Assembly (NCBI GenBank): GCA_046758005.1
Contig: JBHHZJ010000064.1
Coordinates: forward strand, 1 to 21,480
Origin: JBHHZJ01 sp046758005
GTDB lineage: Bacteria > Pseudomonadota > Alphaproteobacteria > Kiloniellales > J153
DNA length: 21,480 nucleotides
Reading direction: 5' to 3'
Positions 16,323 through 21,480 of the stretch are shown one piece after another. How positions within the stretch are numbered: position 1 is the stretch's first letter; each line of letters begins with the position of its first letter. The notes under the pieces are model-generated. The model saw nothing but the letters and a program-made list of their open reading frames with translations, had not been told where the DNA came from and ran no database searches. Both the position numbers and the translations under genes were made by a program.

Positions 16323-16450
16323 CTTCGGGGACAGTATACTTTAACTTCGGGGACAGTATACTTAATTCCCGTTCTGCCCGAGCCCCGCCGCCTCTCGACC
16401 CGAGAATTAAGTATACTGTCCCCGAAGTTATCCCTGTCCCCGAAATTATC
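16320..16450. repeat. REP-like palindromic repeat array between ilvB and ilvN
   Basis: A 22-bp unit containing CGGGGACAGTATACTT occurs twice in perfect tandem (16320-16341, 16342-16363). The second copy with its flank (16342-16368, 27 bp) is repeated as a perfect inverted copy at 16404-16430, separated by 35 bp; a degenerate inverted fragment (CTGTCCCCGAAATTA) follows at about 16434-16448. In RNA this forms a very stable 27-bp stem-loop. I recall sequences with GGGGACAGTATACTTAATT near REP-associated tyrosine transposase (IS200-like) genes in many proteobacteria; no transposase is present here, so this is a non-autonomous remnant. It is co-opted for the ilvB stop codon. Confidence 0.9.
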
Positions 16451-16501
16451 GGCGCGCGCGGCGACGCCCGACCCGTTGACGATCGTTCTGGAAAGCGGCC
16501 C

Positions 16502-17023
16502 ATGGCGCCCAGGGACCTACCGAGCGAAAGACGCACCATCGCCGTGCTGGTCGACAACGAGCCGGGCGTGCTCGCCCGGGTCATCGGCCTGTTCTCGGGC
16601 CGTGGCTACAACATCGAGAGCTTGACCGTCTCCGAGGTCGACCCCGAGCGGCGACTGTCGCGGATCACCGTCATCACCTCGGGCACGCCGCAGATCCTCG
16701 AGCAGATCAAGGCCCAGCTCGCCCGCCTGGTCCCGGTGCACCGCGTCAGCGACCTGAGCGTGGAGGGGCCGAGCGTCGAGCGCGAGCTGGCCCTCGTCAA
16801 GGTCGCCGGGCGCGGCAACAGGCGCGTCGAATCGCTGCGCATCGCCGATATCTTCCGCGCCCGGGTGGTCGACTCCGGGCACGAGCATTTCGTGTTCGAG
16901 ATGACGGGCAAGAGCGACAAGCTGGACGTGTTCATCGACCTGATGCGCCCGCTGGGACTGGTCGACGTGAGCCGCACCGGCATCGTCGCCATCTCGCGCG
17001 GGCCCAAGGGTCTGTCGAGCTGA
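16502..17023 (+). CDS. ilvN: Acetolactate synthase small (regulatory) subunit
   Basis: A 173-residue regulatory subunit. An N-terminal ACT domain (RTIAVLVDNEPGVLARVIGLFSGRGYNIESLTVSEVD, about 11-46) binds the feedback inhibitor valine in this family. The C-terminal ALS_ss domain contains ELALVKVAGRG, RVVDSGHEHFVFEMTGKSDKLDVFIDLMRPLGLVDVSRTGIVAISRG. It activates IlvB and confers feedback control. The ATG is preceded by GGAAAG. The upstream repeat array makes the ilvB-ilvN spacer unusually long for an operon, and could uncouple the two genes or stabilise one part of the message. ilvC begins 45 bp downstream. Confidence 0.96.
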   Translation: MAPRDLPSERRTIAVLVDNEPGVLARVIGLFSGRGYNIESLTVSEVDPERRLSRITVITSGTPQILEQIKAQLARLVPVHRVSDLSVEGPSVERELALVKVAGRGNRRVESLRIADIFRARVVDSGHEHFVFEMTGKSDKLDVFIDLMRPLGLVDVSRTGIVAISRGPKGLSS

Positions 17024-17068
17024 CCGCGCGGAGCGCAACGCAACGATCGTAATTGGGAGGACTGTGAC

Positions 17069-18088
17069 ATGCGCGTCTATTACGACCGCGACGCGGACGT
17101 GAACCTGATCAAGGGCAAGAAGGTGGCCGTGGTCGGCTACGGCAGCCAGGGCCACGCCCACGCCAACAACCTGAGGGACAGCGGCGTCAGCGACGTGCGC
17201 GTCGCCCTGCGCCCCGGCTCGGCCAGCGCGAGCAAGGCCGAGAGTGCCGGCCTCCAGGTGACGACGCCCGCCGAGGCCGCGCAGTGGGCCGACGTGGTCA
17301 TGGTGCTGACCCCGGACGAGCTGCAGGCGCAGCTCTACCGCGACCACCTGGCGCCGAATATGCGCGAGGGCGCGGCGCTCGCCTTCGCGCACGGCTTCAA
17401 CATCCACTTCGCCCTGATCGAGCCGCGACCGGACCTGGACGTGTTCATGATCGCGCCCAAGGGGCCGGGGCACCTGGTCCGCTCGGAGTATCTCCGCGGG
17501 GCGGGCGTGCCCTGCCTGCTCGCGGTCCAGCAGGACCCCAGCGGCAACGCCACCGAAATCGCCCTGTCGTATTCCAGCGCGATCGGCGGCGGCCGCGCCG
17601 GCACGATCGAGACCACCTTCCGCGAGGAGTGCGAGACCGACCTGTTCGGCGAGCAGGTCGTGCTGTGCGGAGGCCTGAGCGCGCTCATCGCGGCCGGCTA
17701 CGAGACCCTGGTCGAGGCCGGCTACGCGCCCGAGATGGCCTATTTCGAGTGCCTGCACGAGGTCAAGCTGATCGTCGACCTCATGTACGAGGGCGGCCTG
17801 GCCAACATGCGCTACTCCGTTTCGAATACCGCGGAGTACGGCGACTACACGCGCGGGTCGTGGGTGATCACCGACGAGACCCGCGCCGCGATGAAGCGCA
17901 TCCTCGAGGACATCCGCTCCGGCCGCTTCGCCCGAGACTGGGTGGCCGAATGCGGCGCCGGGCAGCCCAGCTTCAAGGCCATGCGCCGGCGCTGGGCCGA
18001 GCATCCGATCGAGGAGGTCGGCGCCAGGCTGCGCGCCATGATGCCCTGGCTGGGCGAAAGCAAGCTGGTCGACAAGACCAAGAACTAG
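17069..18088 (+). CDS. ilvC: Ketol-acid reductoisomerase (class I)
   Basis: A 339-residue enzyme converting acetolactate or acetohydroxybutyrate to the dihydroxy acid using NADPH and Mg2+. The Rossmann motif VAVVGYGSQGHAHA is at 19-32. Further conserved blocks are MIAPKGPGHLVRSEY, GGGRAGTIETTFREECETDLFGEQVVLCGG (the Asp and Glu are metal ligands), EVKLIVDLMYEGGLANMRYSVSNTAEYGDY and the C-terminal RAMMPWLGESKLVDK. The length is that of the short class I enzymes. A strong site, GGGAGGA, precedes the ATG. Third gene of ilvB-ilvN-ilvC. Confidence 0.97.
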   Translation: MRVYYDRDADVNLIKGKKVAVVGYGSQGHAHANNLRDSGVSDVRVALRPGSASASKAESAGLQVTTPAEAAQWADVVMVLTPDELQAQLYRDHLAPNMREGAALAFAHGFNIHFALIEPRPDLDVFMIAPKGPGHLVRSEYLRGAGVPCLLAVQQDPSGNATEIALSYSSAIGGGRAGTIETTFREECETDLFGEQVVLCGGLSALIAAGYETLVEAGYAPEMAYFECLHEVKLIVDLMYEGGLANMRYSVSNTAEYGDYTRGSWVITDETRAAMKRILEDIRSGRFARDWVAECGAGQPSFKAMRRRWAEHPIEEVGARLRAMMPWLGESKLVDKTKN

Positions 18089-18091
18089 GGC

Positions 18092-18316
18092 CTGTGGACA
18101 TTCGGCTGTCGTCCGGCGGCGACTTTTCTCAAAATCTTCGATTTGGAGAGAAAAGTCAGTGATCCGGGATCTTCGTCCCGCGGCGGATCAAGGCGGGGGC
18201 CCAAGATTCCGGATACCTCGATTCGCCATCCAAATCTCGATCCCCGCTTGCGCAGGGACAAGCTTGGGGCGAACCGGGTTCCGGAATGCCAACCGAGGGA
18301 CTGCGAATGTCCACAG
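18092..18316. repeat. 225-bp structured block with 13-bp terminal inverted repeats
   Basis: CTGTGGACATTCG at 18092-18104 and its exact complement CGAATGTCCACAG at 18304-18316 bound the space between convergent ilvC and the flavoprotein gene. Inside are three hairpins: 18121-18157, 18160-18190 (TGATCCG/CGGATCA with GGGA/TCCC inside) and 18242-18269 (CCCCGCTTG paired with CAAGC-TT-GGGG). The block starts 4 bp after the ilvC stop and ends 18 bp before the other stop. No target-site duplication is evident. It may be a MITE-like or other interspersed element; copy number cannot be judged from one window. Confidence 0.6.
18121..18157. terminator. Long hairpin downstream of ilvC
   Basis: GACTTTTCTC and GAGAAAAGTC form a 10-bp stem, and AAATC/GATTT close a further 5 bp around a TTC loop. 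It lies 32 bp past the ilvC stop. There is no T-run after it, though the stem itself carries A/T runs. It may end or protect the ilv transcript, and is part of the larger inverted-repeat block. Confidence 0.5.
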
Positions 18317-18334
18317 ACTCGAACGCGTTTTCAC

Positions 18335-19723
18335 CTAGACCCGCACGACCTTGCCCGGGTTCATGATGTTGTCGGGGTCGAGCGCCATCTTCACCTGGCG
18401 CATGACCGCGACCGCCTCGCCGTGCTCGGCCTGGAGGAACTTCATCTTGCCGGTGCCGATGCCGTGCTCGCCGGTGCAGGTGCCGCCGAGGCTAAGCGCG
18501 CGCATGACCATGCGCTCGTTGAGCGCCTCGGCGCGGGCCATCTCGTCACGGTCGTCCGGGTCGATGATGAAGGACAGGTGGAAGTTGCCGTCGCCGACGT
18601 GGCCGACGATGGGCGCGAGCAGGCCCGATCGTTCGATATCCTGCTTGGTTTCCAGGATGCATTCGGCCAGGCGCGAGATCGGCACGCACACGTCGGTCGG
18701 CCAGCCCTTGGCCCCGGGGCGCAAGGCGAGCGCCGCGTAGTAGGCGTCGTGGCGCGCCTGCCACAGCTTCGCGCGCTCCTCGGTCTTGCTCGCCCAGCGG
18801 AAGTCGCCGCCGCCGAACTCGCGCGCGATCTCGCCCACCGTTTCCACCTGCTCGCGCACGCCGGCCTCGGTGCCGTGGAACTCGAAGAACAGGGTCGGCA
18901 GCACCGGGTAGTCCAGCTTCGCGAATCTGTTGACCGCGTCCATCTGGACCTCGTCGAGCAGCTCGATGCGCGCGACCGGGATGCCCGACTGGATGGTCAG
19001 GATGACCGCGTTGACCGCGCCCTCCAGCGTGTCGAACGGGCACACCGCCGCGCTGATCGCCTCGGGAATGCCGTAGAGGCGCAGGCGGATCTCGGTGATG
19101 ACTCCGAGCGTGCCCTCCGAGCCCACGAACAGGCGCGTCAGATCGTAGCCGGCGGCCGACTTGCGGGCCCGGCCGCCGGTGCGGATCACGCGCCCGTCGG
19201 CGAGCACGACGGTGAGCCCCAGCACGTTCTCGCGCATGGTGCCGTAGCGCACCGCGTTGGTGCCCGAGGCGCGCGTCGCGGTCATGCCGCCGAGCGAGGC
19301 GTCGGCGCCGGGGTCGATCGGGAAGAACAGGCCGGTGTCGCGCAGGTACGCGTTGAGCTGCTTGCGCGTGACGCCTGCCTGCACGCGGCAGTCCAGGTCC
19401 TCGGCGTTGACCTCGAGCACCTCGTTCATCTGGGTCAGGTCGATTGAGACGCCGCCGTGCAGCGCCGCGACGTGGCCCTCGAGCGAGGTCCCGGTGCCGA
19501 AGGCGATGACCGGGCGCTTGTGCCGGGCGCAGACCGTGACGATCGCGGCCACCTCCTCGCTCGAGCGGGCGAAGGCCACGGCGTCGGGCGGATGGGTCGG
19601 GTGGTAGGACTCGTCGTGGCCGTGCTGCTCGCGCACCGCCGCCGCGGTCGAGAGCCGCCCGCCCAGGAGCGCGCGCAGCTCCTCGATCACGGGGTCCTTC
19701 AGGGATGCCTCAGCCGTCGCCAT
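18335..19723 (-). CDS. FAD-binding D-2-hydroxyacid (D-lactate/glycolate-type) dehydrogenase
   Basis: A 462-residue flavoprotein of the GlcD/DLD family (PCMH FAD domain plus FAD-oxidase C-terminal domain). The FAD domain shows PVIAFGTGTSLEGHVAALHGGVSIDLTQMNEVLEV and FFPIDPGADASLGGMTATRASGTNAVRYGTMRENVLGLTVVLADG, then LFVGSEGTLGVITE. The C-terminal domain has VGHVGDGNFHLSF, with its conserved His, and CTGEHGIGTGKMKFLQAEHGE, ending ALDPDNIMNPGKV. Family members oxidise D-lactate or related 2-hydroxyacids and pass electrons to cytochrome c or quinone; the exact substrate cannot be fixed. The start has AGGAGG 7 bp before the ATG. No glcE/glcF partner is adjacent, favouring a single-subunit D-lactate dehydrogenase. 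Confidence 0.92.
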   Translation of the reverse strand: MATAEASLKDPVIEELRALLGGRLSTAAAVREQHGHDESYHPTHPPDAVAFARSSEEVAAIVTVCARHKRPVIAFGTGTSLEGHVAALHGGVSIDLTQMNEVLEVNAEDLDCRVQAGVTRKQLNAYLRDTGLFFPIDPGADASLGGMTATRASGTNAVRYGTMRENVLGLTVVLADGRVIRTGGRARKSAAGYDLTRLFVGSEGTLGVITEIRLRLYGIPEAISAAVCPFDTLEGAVNAVILTIQSGIPVARIELLDEVQMDAVNRFAKLDYPVLPTLFFEFHGTEAGVREQVETVGEIAREFGGGDFRWASKTEERAKLWQARHDAYYAALALRPGAKGWPTDVCVPISRLAECILETKQDIERSGLLAPIVGHVGDGNFHLSFIIDPDDRDEMARAEALNERMVMRALSLGGTCTGEHGIGTGKMKFLQAEHGEAVAVMRQVKMALDPDNIMNPGKVVRV

Positions 19724-19741
19724 CGCGGTCCTCCTGGCGAC

Positions 19742-19747
19742 ACTATA
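19742..19747 (-). promoter_or_regulatory. Extended -10 element upstream of the D-lactate dehydrogenase-like gene
   Basis: On the minus strand, TGC-TATAGT forms an extended -10 about 20 bp from the start codon, leaving a very short leader with the AGGAGG site. The -35 region (TCACGC) is weak, as is common with extended -10 promoters. Confidence 0.5.
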
Positions 19748-19807
19748 GCAGGATTGCCCGCGCCGCGTGAGACCTTGGGACCGGCCGGCGGCCAGGTGCT
19801 GGAAAGG

Positions 19808-19831
19808 AAGGGGGCTCCGCAGAGCCCCCTT
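19808..19831 (-). terminator. Rho-independent-type terminator of the propeller gene
   Basis: A perfect 10-bp stem, AAGGGGGCTC/GAGCCCCCTT, with a 4-nt loop, is followed on the minus strand by CCTTTCC. It lies 39 bp beyond the stop of the 19870 gene and separates it from the flavoprotein promoter. Confidence 0.8.
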
Positions 19832-19869
19832 GCCATCCGCCCTTTGCGGATCGAGGCAGTCTCGCCCCG

Positions 19870-21480
19870 CTAATCGTCGCGCGAGATCCGCCAGATGACG
19901 CCGGTGCCGGGGATCTGGACGAGCGGCGCGTCGTCCTCGACCTGGAACCGGCTCTCGGGGGTGGCACGGCCGAAGTCACGGACCGCGCCGAAGTCGACGA
20001 GGTAGAAGGCCCCGTCCGGCCCGAACTTGCCGTCCACCGGGCGATTGATGCCGCGAATCTGGGCCACGAACGCCTGGTCCTCGGGCGTCGTGCAACGCTT
20101 CCGGCCGTGGTCCATCACCTGGTTTTCCGCCTTGCAGTTGAAGGCGAAGCGGTCGGTCTGGACCGCGCCGTCGTCGTAGAACCGGATCAGCTCGATGTCG
20201 TGGCCGATGATCGGATCGCCGTTGGGCGGCGAGAAGCCGAAGTCGCCCTCGCGGGTGACGAGCGCGTCGCCCACGCCCACGTCCGCAGCCGACTCGCCGT
20301 CGTCGTCGCCCTCGTCCTTGCCGTCCTCGTCGTCGTTGGAGGCGAACGCCCTGGGCACGAAGTCGAGCCCCACGGCCGCCACGTCGGTCGGTTCGATGGC
20401 GAGCGGCGCGGCCGGGTTCTGTGGCGGGAACAGCAGCAAGGGGCTCACCGGGTTGCCGACGGCCGCCGCGGGATTGTCGTCGGCCGGCCCGCCGATCGGG
20501 TTGAACTGGGCTTGGGTCGAGTCGAGGAACCCGTACCGGTCCGGCCAGCCGTGATAGTCGAGCCCGCCGCGCGTGACCTCACGGGGCACGACCTGAATCC
20601 GGTCGGGCGCCCCGTTGGTCGGCCGCGCGCCGCGCTCGTCCTCGCCGTTCTCGGAGACCAGCAGCGCGCCCTTCAACACCTTGTGTCCCTCCGGCGCGAA
20701 ACGGATGCCGAAGGGGTTGCGGTAACCCCACGAGACCGGCTCGACCGTGTTTTGCGGATCCCTCAGGCTGGCGCGCAGGATGGCGCCGGTGCACATGCCG
20801 TCCTGGGTCGCTCCGCTGAAGGCCGGCACGACCTGCCCTTGGGCTCCGGGCACGCCGTGCGAGAGGAAGCCGCCGGAGACGTGGCCGTCGCCGGAGTCGA
20901 AGTTGTTGCCGCTGAGCACGACGTCCTGGCAGGGGATCTCGTGCTGAGTGGCTAGGTCCGCGGGCCCGCCCACGGCCGCGCCGTTGTCGTGGCCGACCAC
21001 GCCGTTGTTGGTCACCGAACCCTGCGACCAGAAGATGTAGCCGTCGTTGACGGTGATCTGCTCGGTCGGGTGATCGCCGGTCGGCAGGCCGGTAATCAGC
21101 TCCGTCAACGCGCCCGACTGCGGGTCCAATTCCACCACGCGGGAGGAATCCCGGGGGCCCTGCGCGCCGCGTACGCCCTGGCGCGAATCGGTGACCAGGA
21201 GCCGGCCGCCATCGAAATACGTTTCGAACGCGACCCCGATCGTGGGGGCGTGCAGGAACGCCGCGTCCCCGCGCTGAGCCACCGTCGGCGGCCGGCCGAG
21301 GGCGCGCAGCGTGTTGCCGTCATCGTCCAGGACCCTGACTTGGGGCAGGAACGGGTTGTCCGCGTCGGCCGACGGAAAGCCCTCCGCCGCATTGCAACGG
21401 CCCGGAAGGCCGGTGCCCGCCTCGGTGACGAAGACCTCGAAATTCCGCTTGTTGCCCCGGAAGGCGATGTTGGTCGGGAA
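19870..21480 (-). CDS. Sugar/sorbosone dehydrogenase-like beta-propeller protein (5' end outside window)
   Basis: The reading frame is open from the right edge to the stop at 19870, giving 536 visible residues; the N-terminus and any signal peptide are missing. Internal GTG/ATG codons such as that at 21282 are not the start, because family-like sequence continues upstream (FPTNIAFRGNKRNFEVFVTEAG). Repeated blade-like segments, WGYRNPFGIRFAPEGHKVLKGALLVSENGEDERG, DRIQVVPREVTRGGLDYHGWPDRYG, RPVDGKFGPDGAFYLVDFGAV and the ending PGTGVIWRI, are typical of the glucose/sorbosone dehydrogenase and NHL-type propellers, usually periplasmic and sometimes PQQ-binding. An acidic run (NDDEDGKDEGDDDGES, encoded near 20291-20340) interrupts one blade. 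Cys residues (PCQD, DGMCTG, FNCKAE, KRCTT) suggest disulphides. Substrate and cofactor cannot be decided. Confidence 0.75.
   Translation of the reverse strand, partial: FPTNIAFRGNKRNFEVFVTEAGTGLPGRCNAAEGFPSADADNPFLPQVRVLDDDGNTLRALGRPPTVAQRGDAAFLHAPTIGVAFETYFDGGRLLVTDSRQGVRGAQGPRDSSRVVELDPQSGALTELITGLPTGDHPTEQITVNDGYIFWSQGSVTNNGVVGHDNGAAVGGPADLATQHEIPCQDVVLSGNNFDSGDGHVSGGFLSHGVPGAQGQVVPAFSGATQDGMCTGAILRASLRDPQNTVEPVSWGYRNPFGIRFAPEGHKVLKGALLVSENGEDERGARPTNGAPDRIQVVPREVTRGGLDYHGWPDRYGFLDSTQAQFNPIGGPADDNPAAAVGNPVSPLLLFPPQNPAAPLAIEPTDVAAVGLDFVPRAFASNDDEDGKDEGDDDGESAADVGVGDALVTREGDFGFSPPNGDPIIGHDIELIRFYDDGAVQTDRFAFNCKAENQVMDHGRKRCTTPEDQAFVAQIRGINRPVDGKFGPDGAFYLVDFGAVRDFGRATPESRFQVEDDAPLVQIPGTGVIWRISRDD

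Overview
The window comes from a GC-rich alphaproteobacterium, most like Rhodospirillales or Rhizobiales. Three things support this. First, a circularly permuted, two-piece tmRNA gene (ssrA) of the alphaproteobacterial type lies on the minus strand at about 1295-1594. Second, an alpha-type SspB adaptor is encoded beside it. Third, the chain mrp / hflK-hflC-DUF2065-Deg protease / serB / miaA / ilvB-ilvN-ilvC is a familiar alphaproteobacterial order (from memory, not searched). Most of the window is ordinary core chromosome; the accessory material is small and sits between genes.

Layout. 116-1627 (minus): tmRNA, SspB and a Mug-like DNA glycosylase form a co-oriented set; tmRNA tags stalled proteins and SspB hands tagged proteins to ClpXP. 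1642-4435 (plus): thyX, a lone Flp-type pilin, an SRPBCC protein and an isoprenylcysteine-methyltransferase-like membrane protein. 4436-4852: a gene-free gap with a 12-bp triplicate and an abrupt AT-rich stretch holding a palindrome and a consensus -10. 4853-6939 (plus): an ATGA-overlapped pair, a multi-pass coiled-coil membrane protein I do not recognise and a von Willebrand A lipoprotein with intact MIDAS residues; this is the best candidate here for an undescribed system. 6969-8102 (minus): Mrp/ApbC Fe-S carrier. 8276-12422 (plus): hflK, hflC, a DUF2065 protein and a periplasmic Deg/HtrA protease, a membrane and envelope protein quality-control group. 12493-13389 (minus): serB, divergent from miaA (13444-14436, plus). 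14559-18088 (plus): ilvB, ilvN, ilvC for branched-chain amino acids. 18335-19723 (minus): a GlcD/D-lactate-dehydrogenase-type flavoprotein. 19870 to the right edge (minus): a sugar-dehydrogenase-like beta-propeller protein whose start is outside the window.

Two intergenic repeat elements stand out. Between ilvB and ilvN is a REP-like array: two tandem 22-bp units plus a perfect 27-bp inverted copy, whose first bases supply the ilvB stop codon. Between convergent ilvC and the flavoprotein gene is a 225-bp block bounded by perfect 13-bp inverted repeats and containing three hairpins. Two catalytic-site substitutions are also notable: DxE for DxD in SerB and GE for GD in the ThDP motif of IlvB. 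The Mug-like protein lacks the usual catalytic Asn. No CRISPR, tRNA, rRNA or transposase gene was seen.
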